64,000 nucleotides of DNA from Saccharomonospora piscinae (lineage in GTDB: Bacteria; Actinomycetota; Actinomycetes; Mycobacteriales; Pseudonocardiaceae): contig NZ_VCEK01000002.1 of NCBI RefSeq assembly GCF_005862235.1, positions 1-64,000 of the forward strand, read 5' to 3'. Numbering within the stretch: the first letter of the stretch is position 1; every line of letters begins with the position of its first letter. Made by a program: the position numbers and the translations under genes. The notes beneath the pieces were generated by a model. The model made no database searches. It had not been told where the DNA came from and was given only the letters and a program-made list of their open reading frames with translations. Shown piece after piece: positions 16,947-25,736 of this stretch.

Positions 16947-17165
16947 GGGTGTCAGGGACCTCCAGCTTCTCCTTCGTCGAACACGGGTGCGAACAGTCTC
17001 CCCGACCGACCACGCGCAGTGATCAAGACCCCCGCCCCGCGCCGCCGTGCACCCTCGTGGACCCCTACGAAAGTCGGGACTTCACCGCCGAAGCGTCCGC
17101 GTGTGAAACGTCTGTGAGTCAACTGGAGATGATCGAGCAAAATTCCGCGCGTGGGAGGTCACCCA

Positions 17166-20100
17166 GTGACAGCACAACCCTGGTTCAGACGAATGGGGGT
17201 CGCGGCGACCGTCGGTGCCGTCGCGTTCCTCGGTGTCGGCGTACCGCAGGCATCCGGCCAGCAGCACCAACCGCCCCCGTCAGAACCCGGTGACGAACAA
17301 CTCGACCGCGAGGACCGCGTTTTGCTCGACCAGGCCGCGAAGGCGGGCAAGTCGTCGGTGACGCTCCTGGTCGCCGCGGAACGCGGTCGCGCGGGCGCCG
17401 CCGCCGGCGAGCTGTCCGCGCTCGGGGGCACGGTGCGCGACACCGACGAGGAACTGGACTACCTCAAGGTCAGCGTGCCGCTCGAGTCGGCCGAGCAGGC
17501 GCAGAAGCTGCGCTCGGTCAAGGCCGTCGACGTCGACGGGCTCATCGCCAGGGACGAGCCGGAACCCGTGGGCTCGACCGACCCGATCCCGCAGCCCGCT
17601 CCCGACGCCGACACGCCGAAGCGCAACCCGTACCTGCCCACGCAGGACACCAAGGCCGCGCAGTTCACCGACTGGTTCCCCTGGTGGGACGGGCGCGGCA
17701 CCACGATCGCCGTGCTCGACACCGGCGTCGACCTCGACCATCCCGCGCTCGCGAAGACGAGCACCGGCGAGCGCAAGATCGTCGACTGGTACACGGCCAA
17801 CTCGCCCACCTCGGGCGACGGCACCTGGGTGACGATGTCGGAGCAGGTCCACTCCGGCACCTTCACCGCCGAGGGCCGCGAGTGGAGTGCCCCGGAGGGC
17901 GAGCACACGTTCGGCGTGTTCTCCGAGACCGCGGACGACCTGGGTTCCGGGTCGAGCGAACTCGGCGGTGACGTCAACCGCGACGGAGACCGGCAGGACA
18001 GCTGGGGCGTGCTCCTGGACGCGGACACCAAGCAGGTCCGCGTGGACCTCGACGGCGACGGCGACTTCACCGACGAGGAACCGATGCGCGACTACGCGAT
18101 CGACCACGACGTCGCCCACTTCGGCAAAGACGACCCCGACACCGGGGTGGTCGAACGCATGTCCTTCGTCGTCCAGACCGACCAGCCCGGCTACGTCAAC
18201 ATCGGGCTCTCCGGCGGCGCGCACGGCTCCCACGTCGCGGGCATCGCGGCGGGCAACGACCTGTTCGGCGGCGAGATGGACGGCGCGGCGCCCGGAGCCA
18301 AGCTCATGTCGATCAAGGCGTGCCTGTCCACGCCGTCGTGTACGTCGAGCGGGCTCGTGGACGGCGTTGTCTACGCGGCGACCCACGGCGCCGACGTCGT
18401 CAACATCTCCATCGGCGGCCTGCCCGCGCTGAACGACGGCAACAACGCCCGCGCCGAGCTGTACAACCGCATCATCGACACCTACAACGTGCAGTTGTTC
18501 ATCTCCGCGGGCAACAGCGGCGCGGGCGCCAACTCCGTGGGTGACCCGTCCGTGGCCACCGACGCGGTCAGCGTCGGCTCGTACATCACCGACGACACCT
18601 GGCTCGCCAACTACGGCTCCGAGTCCGCTACCGACGAGAGCCTGCACCCGTTCTCGTCGCGGGGTCCGGCCGAGGACGGCGGCTTCAAGCCCAACCTGAT
18701 CGCCCCAGGCTCCGCCGTGTCGCCGATCCCCCGTTGGCAGGAGGGCAGCCCGGTGCCGGGCACCTACGAGCTGCCGCCGGGCTACGGCATGTTCAACGGC
18801 ACGTCAATGGCCGCACCGCAGGCGACCGGCTCGGCCGCGCTGCTGGTAGGGGCGTACAAGTCGCTGCACCGGGGCGAGGGCCCCGACGTCGCCGTGCTGC
18901 GCTCGGCGATGAGCTCGACCGCCCGCTTCGTCGACGGCATCCCCGCCTACGCGCAGGGCGCCGGCCTGATCGACACCGTGAAGGCGCTGCGCGTGCTGCG
19001 CGGTACCGAGCACGCGGACGTCAGCACCTCCGTGGAGGTCGACACGGTGCTGTCGCACCAGCTGGCCACCCCGGACACCGGCGTCGGCATCCACGACCGC
19101 GAGGGCGTGACGGTCGGCGAGAGCTACACGCGGACCTACACGCTGACCAGGACGACCGGACCGGACCGGCCGGTGAACTACAAGGCCAGCTGGGTCGGCA
19201 ACGACGGCACCTTCTCCTCGAAGCGCACCGTCAGGCTGCCGCTCGACCGGCCGGTGGAGTTCGACGTGCGGATCGAGCCCGAGACGGCGGGCGCCCACTC
19301 CGCGCTCCTGCGTCTGGACGACCGCAGGACCGTCGGCTACGACGTGCAGACCATGAACGTCGTGTTCGCACCGCTGGAGTTCGCCGAGAGCGACGGCTTC
19401 ACGGCGGAGGCGTCCGGCGAGGTCGGGCGTAACCAGGTGTCGAAGGTGTTCGTCAGGGTTCCCGAGAACACCAGCTCGCTGAAGGTCGACATGGCGGCGG
19501 GCGGCGACGACGGCGCGGGCCAGGTGCGCTTCGTCCGCTACGACCCGACCGGCATTCCCGTCGACTCCACGTCGTCGATCCACTGCTTCAACCCGGACGC
19601 GGGCGGCGGCTGCCCCGGCGGCACCGCGGCGAGCCGGACGAGCGTGGATCCCATGCCGGGCGTGTGGGAGATCGTGGTGGAGTCGCGGCGAACCTCCGAC
19701 GTCGAGACCGCGCCGTGGTCACTGTCGATGTCGGTGCAGGGCGCGACCGTGGAACCCGACCCCGACGTGCTGACCGAAGCGACGCTGAACGAGCCGGTGG
19801 CGCGGGAGTACACCGTCTCCAACGCCCTCGGCACCTTCACGGGCGGGCTGACGGGCGCCGCGCTCGACAGCGCGCGGCAGGAGCGGCCCACCATCGGTGA
19901 CGGCGAGGCGCAGACCTACGACCTCACCGTGCCCGACGGTGCCTCGTCGCTGACCGCGACCATCGGTTCCACCTCCGACGGCGGAGCGGACCTCGACCTG
20001 TTCGTCTACGACTGCACCTCTGGGTCGTGCGTGCTGGCCGACTACACCGCCGACGGCGACTCCGAGGAGTCGGTGACCGTGGCCGACCCGGCGGCGGGCA

Positions 20101-20375
20101 CCTGGCGAGTCGAGGTCGACGCCTACGCGGTGCCGTCCGGCGCGACCGAGTACGACTACCTCGACGTGTACTCGGTCGACGGCCTTGGCGCGATCGAGGT
20201 CGACGACCCGGCCACCGAACGCGCCACCGGCGACACCTGGACCGTGCCGGCCACCGTGACCGCCTCGGGCGAGCCCGGTGAGGGCCGGGTGCTGCGCGGC
20301 GTGCTCACCGTGCGCACGGAGGACGACCTGCGCGTCGCCAGCGCCGAGGTCATCGTCGAGTCCGTCACCGGCTGA
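17166..20375 (+). CDS. Large secreted subtilisin-like (S8) serine protease
   Basis: A 1069-residue exported protease. Signal peptide at residues 1-33; an I9-like propeptide follows ('VTLLVAAERGRAG' and 'LDYLKVSVPLESAEQAQKL'). Catalytic triad: Asp185 ('AVLDTGVDLDH'), His353 ('GAHGSHVAGIAAG') and Ser547 ('FNGTSMAAPQATG'). The Asp-to-His distance of 168 residues is far above the roughly 30 in subtilisin; the insert holds calcium-loop-like 'DVNRDGDRQD' and 'DLDGDGDFTDEE'. The C-terminal half carries beta domains, one resembling pre-peptidase C-terminal (PPC) modules ('ADLDLFVYDC', 'GTWRVEVDAY'). GTG at 17166 follows GGGAGG. A strong terminator hairpin follows the gene. Confidence 0.9.
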   Translation: MTAQPWFRRMGVAATVGAVAFLGVGVPQASGQQHQPPPSEPGDEQLDREDRVLLDQAAKAGKSSVTLLVAAERGRAGAAAGELSALGGTVRDTDEELDYLKVSVPLESAEQAQKLRSVKAVDVDGLIARDEPEPVGSTDPIPQPAPDADTPKRNPYLPTQDTKAAQFTDWFPWWDGRGTTIAVLDTGVDLDHPALAKTSTGERKIVDWYTANSPTSGDGTWVTMSEQVHSGTFTAEGREWSAPEGEHTFGVFSETADDLGSGSSELGGDVNRDGDRQDSWGVLLDADTKQVRVDLDGDGDFTDEEPMRDYAIDHDVAHFGKDDPDTGVVERMSFVVQTDQPGYVNIGLSGGAHGSHVAGIAAGNDLFGGEMDGAAPGAKLMSIKACLSTPSCTSSGLVDGVVYAATHGADVVNISIGGLPALNDGNNARAELYNRIIDTYNVQLFISAGNSGAGANSVGDPSVATDAVSVGSYITDDTWLANYGSESATDESLHPFSSRGPAEDGGFKPNLIAPGSAVSPIPRWQEGSPVPGTYELPPGYGMFNGTSMAAPQATGSAALLVGAYKSLHRGEGPDVAVLRSAMSSTARFVDGIPAYAQGAGLIDTVKALRVLRGTEHADVSTSVEVDTVLSHQLATPDTGVGIHDREGVTVGESYTRTYTLTRTTGPDRPVNYKASWVGNDGTFSSKRTVRLPLDRPVEFDVRIEPETAGAHSALLRLDDRRTVGYDVQTMNVVFAPLEFAESDGFTAEASGEVGRNQVSKVFVRVPENTSSLKVDMAAGGDDGAGQVRFVRYDPTGIPVDSTSSIHCFNPDAGGGCPGGTAASRTSVDPMPGVWEIVVESRRTSDVETAPWSLSMSVQGATVEPDPDVLTEATLNEPVAREYTVSNALGTFTGGLTGAALDSARQERPTIGDGEAQTYDLTVPDGASSLTATIGSTSDGGADLDLFVYDCTSGSCVLADYTADGDSEESVTVADPAAGTWRVEVDAYAVPSGATEYDYLDVYSVDGLGAIEVDDPATERATGDTWTVPATVTASGEPGEGRVLRGVLTVRTEDDLRVASAEVIVESVTG

Positions 20376-20391
20376 GCCCGGCGACACTCTG

Positions 20392-20428
20392 GAACGGCCG
20401 GGCGCGATCTCACCGCGCCCGGCCGTTC
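20392..20428 (+). terminator. Strong hairpin terminator after the subtilase
   Basis: GAACGGCCGGGCGCG (20392-20406) and CGCGCCCGGCCGTTC (20414-20428) form a perfect 15-bp stem with a 7-nt loop, 16 nt after the stop codon. Confidence 0.85.
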
Positions 20429-20471
20429 TCGTCGCGGCGTTCACCACCGCACCTCCGGGTACCCCCGCCGT

Positions 20472-21896
20472 ATGGCATCGCGACTCGACCCGTACCGGGG
20501 CAGGCGGCGGGAGGGCCGCACGCCCGAGCCGCTGCCCGGTGAGGTGGCCACGACCGGCGAGGGTGACCGGTTCGTCGTCCACGAGCACCACGCCCGCAGG
20601 CTGCACTGGGACGTGCGGCTCGAACGCGACGGCGTCCTCGTGTCGTTCGCCGTGCCGAAGGGGCTGCCCGACGAGCCGGGCACCGTGCGCCTCGCCGTGC
20701 ACACCGAGGACCACCCGCTCGACTACGCCACCTTCTCGGGCGAGATCCCACCGGGCGAGTACGGCGCGGGGCGCATGTCGATCTGGGACCACGGCCACTA
20801 CGAAACCCTCAAGTGGACCGAGCGCGAGGTGGCGGTGCTGCTGCACGGGCAGCGGCTGGAGGGCACCTACGTGTTCTTCCGTTCCGGCGATCGCGGCTGG
20901 AACGTCATCCGCTCCGATCCCCCCGACGACCCCGGCTGGAGCCCGCCGCCACCACTGCTGCGGCCGATGCTCGCCGTGGCGGGGACGCTGCCCGAGCCTG
21001 CCGAGGACGCGCGCTGGGGCTACGAGTTCAAGTGGGACGGGGTGCGCGCCCTCGCCAGGGTGGACGGGGGCCGAGCCACACTGTTCTCCCGCAACGGCGA
21101 CGACATCAGCGGCACCTACCCGGAACTACGGGCACTCGGCGAGCGGCTCGGCAGCACGCGGGTGTGGCTCGACGGGGAGATCGTGGCCCTGCGCGACGGC
21201 AGGCCGAGCTTCGCCGCACTCCAGCGCCGGATCAACGCCGGTGAGCAGCGAGCGCGCAGCCTGGCCCGGCGGCACCCCGTGACCTACCTCGTGTTCGACC
21301 TGCTGCACCTCGACGGCCGTTCCTGCCTGGACCTGCCGTATCGGCAGCGCAGGTGGCTGCTGACCGAGCTCGACCTCGCCGGGGAGCACTGGCAGGTCCC
21401 GCCCGCCTTCGAGGGCGGTGGCCCCGCCGTGGTGGCCGCTGCCGCCGAACAGCAACTGGAAGGCGTGATCGCGAAACGGCTCGACTCGCCGTACCGGCCC
21501 GGTGACCGCAGCGGTGCCTGGCTCAAACTCACCGACGTGCGCACGGCCGAGGTGGTGATCGGCGGCTGGCGGCGGGGCGAGGGAAGGCGAGCGGAGACGT
21601 TCGGATCGCTGATGCTGGGGCTGCCCGGCGAGCACGGCCTGCGCTACCTCGGCCAGGTCGGCACCGGTTTCGACGACGCGGCGCTGCGCGCGCTCTCGGC
21701 CCGGTTACGCCGGCTGGAACGCCGCACCTCGCCGTTCGCCGAGACACTGCCCCGCGACCGGGCCGAGGGCGCCCACTGGGTGCGCCCGGCACTCGTCGGC
21801 GAGGTGGCATTCAAGAGCTGGACCGACGACGGCAGACTGCGCGCACCCGTCTGGCGTGGGCTGCGAACGGACCGCGACCCGGAGGAGCTGCGATGA
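20472..21896 (+). CDS. LigD-like 3'-phosphoesterase / ATP-dependent DNA ligase
   Basis: A 474-residue two-domain protein of bacterial non-homologous end joining. The N-terminal phosphoesterase domain has 'FVVHEHHARRLHWDVRLE' (residues 35-52) and 'PPGEYGAG' (near 93), with the metal-binding His and Asp. The ligase domain has the nucleotidyl-accepting Lys187 in 'EFKWDGVRALA', 'VWLDGEIVAL', 'YLVFDLLHLDG', 'LEGVIAKRLDSPY' and 'GAWLKLTD'. In mycobacterial LigD these are fused to a polymerase domain; here that domain is a separate gene overlapping the stop by 4 bp (ATGA). No Ku gene is in the window. Confidence 0.88.
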   Translation: MASRLDPYRGRRREGRTPEPLPGEVATTGEGDRFVVHEHHARRLHWDVRLERDGVLVSFAVPKGLPDEPGTVRLAVHTEDHPLDYATFSGEIPPGEYGAGRMSIWDHGHYETLKWTEREVAVLLHGQRLEGTYVFFRSGDRGWNVIRSDPPDDPGWSPPPPLLRPMLAVAGTLPEPAEDARWGYEFKWDGVRALARVDGGRATLFSRNGDDISGTYPELRALGERLGSTRVWLDGEIVALRDGRPSFAALQRRINAGEQRARSLARRHPVTYLVFDLLHLDGRSCLDLPYRQRRWLLTELDLAGEHWQVPPAFEGGGPAVVAAAAEQQLEGVIAKRLDSPYRPGDRSGAWLKLTDVRTAEVVIGGWRRGEGRRAETFGSLMLGLPGEHGLRYLGQVGTGFDDAALRALSARLRRLERRTSPFAETLPRDRAEGAHWVRPALVGEVAFKSWTDDGRLRAPVWRGLRTDRDPEELR

Positions 21897-22801
21897 CCGC
21901 CGGACAAGTCGTCGACATCGAGGGACGCCGGTTTCGGCTGTCCAATCTGGACAAGGTCTTCTACCCGGACAGCGGGTTCACGAAGGGCGACGTGATCGAT
22001 TACTACGTGCGCGTGGCTCCGGTGCTGCTGCCGCACGTCCGCGACCGGCCACTCACGCTGAAGCGGTATCCCGACGGGGTCGCGGCCTCGTCGTTCTTCG
22101 AGAAGAACGTCTCCCGCCACGCACCGGACTGGGTCCGCACCGTGCGCATCGACACCCCCGGCAGCACCCGGGGTTCGGAGAGCGCCGACTTCGCACTGGT
22201 CCAGGACCTGCCCACCCTCGTGTGGGCGGCCCACCTCGCGAGCATCGAACTGCATATTCCACAGTGGACTGTCGGGCCGAGGGGCGGGCTCCGCGACCCG
22301 GACCTGCTCGTCTTCGACCTCGACCCCGGCGAACCGGCGACGATCGTGGAGTGCTGCACAGTGGCCCGGTGGCTGCGCGACGAACTCGACGCCGACGGGC
22401 TGAGCGCACACCCGAAGACGAGCGGCTCCAAGGGACTGCAACTCTACGCGCCCGTGCGCGCGCGCTCGGGCGAGCGCACCAGCGCCTACGCCAAACGGCT
22501 CGCCGAGCGGCTCGAACAGGCGCACCCCGAGCTCGTCGTGTCCCGGATGGCCAAGAACCTGCGCGGCGGCAAGGTGCTCATCGACTGGAGCCAGAACAAC
22601 CCGAAGAAGACGACCGTGGCGCCGTACTCCCTGCGCGCCCGGCCGTCGCCCACCGTGTCCACTCCGGTGACCTGGAGCGAGGTCGAGACGTGTGAGACAC
22701 CGGAGGACCTCACCTTCGTCGCCGCCGAGGTCCTCGACCGGATCGCGGAGTCCGGAGACCTGTTCGAACCACTCCTCGCGGCGAACCGCCCACCCCTGTA
22801 A
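21893..22801 (+). CDS. LigD polymerase (primase-polymerase) domain protein
   Basis: A 302-residue archaeo-eukaryotic primase-type polymerase used in end joining for gap filling. Visible: 'NLDKVFYPDSGFTKGDVIDYY' region near residue 17, 'RDRPLTLKRYPDGV' (near 52), the metal-binding 'LLVFDLDPGEP' (D-x-D, near 140), 'SGSKGLQLYAPV' (near 177) and 'GGKVLIDWSQNNPKKTTVAPYS' region (near 223). GGAGGAGCTGCG precedes the ATG, which overlaps the ligase stop. Its TAA stop runs directly into a family A array. Confidence 0.9.
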   Translation: MTAGQVVDIEGRRFRLSNLDKVFYPDSGFTKGDVIDYYVRVAPVLLPHVRDRPLTLKRYPDGVAASSFFEKNVSRHAPDWVRTVRIDTPGSTRGSESADFALVQDLPTLVWAAHLASIELHIPQWTVGPRGGLRDPDLLVFDLDPGEPATIVECCTVARWLRDELDADGLSAHPKTSGSKGLQLYAPVRARSGERTSAYAKRLAERLEQAHPELVVSRMAKNLRGGKVLIDWSQNNPKKTTVAPYSLRARPSPTVSTPVTWSEVETCETPEDLTFVAAEVLDRIAESGDLFEPLLAANRPPL

Positions 22802-22925
22802 CCGTGTCCGCAGATCAGGTAGCCGTGTCCGCAGCCCACGCAGCGGAGTTCGCACCGCACGATGCGGACACGGCGACGCAAACTGCGGACACGGCTACGC
22901 AGTCTGCGTAGGATTCGGACACGAT
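22799..22925. repeat. Family A repeat array, locus 3 (two forward, two inverted units plus junction)
   Basis: CCGTGTCCGCA starts at 22802 and 22823; the inverted core TGCGGACACGG starts at 22863 and 22884, with degenerate copies after. The junction between orientations contains TTCGCACCGCACGATG, which is nearly identical to the junction in locus 1 (TTTGCACCGCACGATG on the minus strand). The first core begins at the stop codon of the LigD polymerase gene. Confidence 0.92.
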
Positions 22926-22988
22926 GTCGGCGGCCGGACGAGCCGAGTATCACGTCGACATGGACTGCCGGGGCGGTAGGTGGAGACT

Positions 22989-24617
22989 ATGCTCGCGGCT
23001 ATGCCACGGGCGGTCGACACGACGGACAGCGCCGAGGACCGCCTGCGTCGGATCGAAGCGATCACCGATTCGACTCTGGCGCACCTGGGCGTGGAGGACG
23101 CGCTTCAGGAGCTGCTGGACCGGATCCGCGACAACCTCGAGGTGGACACCGCAACGGCACTGCTGCTGGACAGCGCCAAACAACACCTGGTCGCCACCGC
23201 CTCCTCCGGTATCGAGGAAGAGGTCCACCAGGGCGTGCGGGTGCGCGTGGGCGAGGGATTCGCGGGCCGCATCGCGGCGGAGTGCGAACCGTACGTCATC
23301 AACGAGGTCAGCTCCAGCACGGTCGTCAACCCGCTGTTGTGGCGCAAGGGTCTCCGCACGCTCGTCGGTGTTCCCCTGCTCGCGGAGGGTGAGCTGCTCG
23401 GCATCCTGCACGTCGGCACGTTCCGCGAACGCGAGTTCAACGACGCCGAGATCGACTGGCTTCGCCTCGCGGCCGACCGGATCTCGGTGAGTGTACGCAG
23501 CCAGCTGACCACCACCGAGCGCAACGCCGCGACCACGTTGCAGCGTTCGCTGCTGCCGACGGAGTTGCCGCGCGTGCCCGGGCTCGACTTCGGGTCGCGC
23601 TACGTTCCCGGGGAACGACTCGACATCAGTGGGGACTGGTACGACGTGTTCACACTGCCCTCGGGGCGGTTGTGCATGGCGATCGGCGACGTCGTGGGCC
23701 GGGGACTGCCCGCCGCGATGATCATGAGCCGGATCCGGACGGCGGTCCGGGCCTACGCGCTCGACTGCGACGGCCCCGCCGAGGTCCTCACCAAGATCGA
23801 CCGCCACCTCCGGCACTTCGAACCCGAGTCCATGGCCACCATCGCCTTCGCGATGTGGGAACCGTCACTGGACCAGGTCCACCTCTCGCTGGCCGGGCAT
23901 CTGGCTCCGGTGCTCGCCACCGGGCACGGCGACAGCCGCCTGCTCACCGACCTCCCCGTCGACGCACCCATCGGGGTCAGCTCGTCGACGCGGCCCCGGC
24001 GGACGGCCACACTCGACATCGGCCACGGCACCGCGTTGTTCTTCTACACCGACGGCCTGGTGGAACGTCGAGGACGACCGATCGAGGACGGGCTTCGCCT
24101 GCTGCGCGAGACCGTGCGGCCCGGACCGGCGGAGGTGGTCTGCGCCGAGGTCATGAGCGCCCTGGTCGGGTCGGAGGCGGCACGCGACGATATCGCCGTG
24201 CTCGCCGTGTGCCGACAGGAACCGGAATCCAACTCGTCGTTGGAGCTGGAGATCGACGCCGTTCCCGAGTCGCTGGCCGAGGTGCGCTCCGAGCTGCGTC
24301 GCTGGTTGCCGAGCGTCGGGGCGTCCGAGGATGATGTGGCCGATCTGCTGATCGCCGTGGGCGAGGCGGTGGCGAACTCGGTGGAGCACGCCTACGGGCC
24401 GCAGGGTGGCACGGTCACGCTGCGGCTGGAGGCGGGCGACGGCGCCGTGGAGGTCACCGTCCGCGACACGGGTACCTGGCGGGAAGCCAGGGGAAAGCAC
24501 CGAGGAAGGGGAACACAGCTCATGCGGCAGCTCTGCGATGAGCTCACGGTCGACCACGGGGAGCAGGGCACCCGGGTGTGGCTGCGCAAGCTCCTTTCGA
24601 AGAGCGAGACCGCGTGA
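22989..24617 (+). CDS. GAF / PP2C (SpoIIE-type) phosphatase fused to an anti-sigma kinase domain
   Basis: A 542-residue signalling protein. A GAF sensor lies at about residues 30-180 ('VGEGFAGRIAAECEPYVINE', 'VGVPLLAEGELLGILHVG'). The PP2C/RsbU phosphatase lies at about 190-405 ('LDISGDWYDVF', 'AIGDVVGRGLPAAMIMSR', 'LFFYTDGLVERRG', 'RDDIAVLAV'). The C-terminal HATPase domain at about 415-540 is RsbW-like ('AVGEAVANSVEHAYG' N-box and 'RGRGTQLMRQL'). So it can in principle both phosphorylate and dephosphorylate a STAS partner. The partner is probably the STAS gene overlapping its stop by 4 bp. Start ATG 22989 with GGAG upstream; ATG 23001 is possible. Confidence 0.88.
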   Translation: MLAAMPRAVDTTDSAEDRLRRIEAITDSTLAHLGVEDALQELLDRIRDNLEVDTATALLLDSAKQHLVATASSGIEEEVHQGVRVRVGEGFAGRIAAECEPYVINEVSSSTVVNPLLWRKGLRTLVGVPLLAEGELLGILHVGTFREREFNDAEIDWLRLAADRISVSVRSQLTTTERNAATTLQRSLLPTELPRVPGLDFGSRYVPGERLDISGDWYDVFTLPSGRLCMAIGDVVGRGLPAAMIMSRIRTAVRAYALDCDGPAEVLTKIDRHLRHFEPESMATIAFAMWEPSLDQVHLSLAGHLAPVLATGHGDSRLLTDLPVDAPIGVSSSTRPRRTATLDIGHGTALFFYTDGLVERRGRPIEDGLRLLRETVRPGPAEVVCAEVMSALVGSEAARDDIAVLAVCRQEPESNSSLELEIDAVPESLAEVRSELRRWLPSVGASEDDVADLLIAVGEAVANSVEHAYGPQGGTVTLRLEAGDGAVEVTVRDTGTWREARGKHRGRGTQLMRQLCDELTVDHGEQGTRVWLRKLLSKSETA

Positions 24618-24931
24618 CGGCGGCCGATGTCGACGTCCGCCCCCACGGCAGCACCATCGAGATCGTGCTCACCGGCGAGATCGATCTGTCCAACAGCGAC
24701 GACGTGAAGGACCGGGTCTTCGCCTCGATCGACAACCACCTCGTCGGGGTGACGATCGACCTCGGCGGGCTCCGCTACATCGACAGCGCCGGTCTGCGCA
24801 TCATCTTCGCACTGGCCGAACGGCTGCGGCTGTTGCAGACGGACTGCCGGGTGGTCGCTCCCGAGGGTTCCGCGACGCGGCGCGTCCTGGAGATGTCGGG
24901 CATGGCCGCCGTCGTGCGGCTCGACCCCTGA
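24614..24931 (+). CDS. STAS anti-sigma factor antagonist
   Basis: A 105-residue RsbV/SpoIIAA-type protein. 'GEIDLSNSDDVKDRV' and the phosphorylation loop 'DLGGLRYIDSAGLRIIF' (Ser in D-S-A-G near residue 58) are intact. The GTG start overlaps the TGA of the phosphatase/kinase gene (GTGA), so the two are coupled. In its unphosphorylated form it would release a sigma factor from an anti-sigma kinase; no cognate sigma factor is adjacent. It ends 4 nt from the convergent SIS gene. Confidence 0.92.
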   Translation: MTAADVDVRPHGSTIEIVLTGEIDLSNSDDVKDRVFASIDNHLVGVTIDLGGLRYIDSAGLRIIFALAERLRLLQTDCRVVAPEGSATRRVLEMSGMAAVVRLDP

Positions 24932-24935
24932 GCTC

Positions 24936-25646
24936 TCAGTTCGACAGCTCGGGAATCCGGTCGCTGTAGCGGGCGACGAGTTCCGCGTTGCGCTCGTCGC
25001 CGCCCGGCACGTTGGCACTGGTCCACACCGGCAGTGTCTCTCCCCGCTCCTCCGCGAGGTCGTGGAGTTCCGCGAGCAGCGCGGACCACAGGTAGGCACC
25101 AGCGATCGTGGACACCGCCGACGTTCGCGGTTCGCCGGCGGGATGCACGACGTCGCCCGGCGGCACCGCCGTGTCGAGCACCAGCGTGGCGTGCTCGGCC
25201 AGGCGGGTGCCGCTGCGGTCGGTGGCCGCCGCCGAGGCGGCCACCGACGTCACCGCGATCACGTCGACGCCGCGTTCCAGCGCGGTCCGCGCGATCTCGA
25301 CGGGGTAGGGATTGCGCCCGCTGGTGGAGAACACCACAACGACGTCGCCGGGTCGGAGATCGGCCCGCTCAACGAGAGCACGGCCCCGCCCGGGCGCGCG
25401 TTCGGCCGCGGAGCTGCGCAACGCGCCGGACAGGGGCAGCACCTCGCCGTCCCACAGCGGGCGTACCGCCGCGAGCCCGCCCGCGCGGTAGAAGGTCTCG
25501 CACACCATCGCCAGCGAATGGCCCGCACCGGCGGCGTGAATCACACCATCGCCGTCGAGGACGTCGAGCAGCAGACCGGCGGCCTCGCGCAGCGCCGCCC
25601 GCCCGGTGTCGAGGCTGTCGAGCAGGCTCCGAACCTCGTCCCGCAT
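24936..25646 (-). CDS. SIS-domain (phosphosugar-binding) protein, UPF0309-like
   Basis: A 236-residue protein with a sugar-isomerase fold. 'GVIHAAGAGHSLAMVCE' (residues 34-50) and 'DVVVVFSTSGRNPYPVEIARTA' region (near 100) are the phosphosugar-binding loops. It resembles the UPF0309 family, thought to act on or sense phosphorylated sugars; the exact activity is unknown. Between it and the upstream amidohydrolase gene lies a family A repeat array. Confidence 0.8.
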   Translation of the reverse strand: MRDEVRSLLDSLDTGRAALREAAGLLLDVLDGDGVIHAAGAGHSLAMVCETFYRAGGLAAVRPLWDGEVLPLSGALRSSAAERAPGRGRALVERADLRPGDVVVVFSTSGRNPYPVEIARTALERGVDVIAVTSVAASAAATDRSGTRLAEHATLVLDTAVPPGDVVHPAGEPRTSAVSTIAGAYLWSALLAELHDLAEERGETLPVWTSANVPGGDERNAELVARYSDRIPELSN

Positions 25647-25669
25647 CGTCGCACTCCAACCCTGTGTCG

Positions 25670-25732
25670 CCGTGTCCGCAGCCCACGTAGCCGTGTCCGC
25701 AGGCTGCGTAGCCGTGTCCGCGGTTCCCGTAG
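25670..25732. repeat. Family A repeat array, locus 4 (three units)
   Basis: CCGTGTCCGC[A/G] starts at 25670, 25691 and 25712, exactly 21 bp apart, each followed by a variable linker ending GTAG. It lies 4 nt beyond the stop of the amidohydrolase. Unlike the other loci, the core is in antisense orientation to that gene. Confidence 0.93.
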
Positions 25733-25736
25733 GGAC

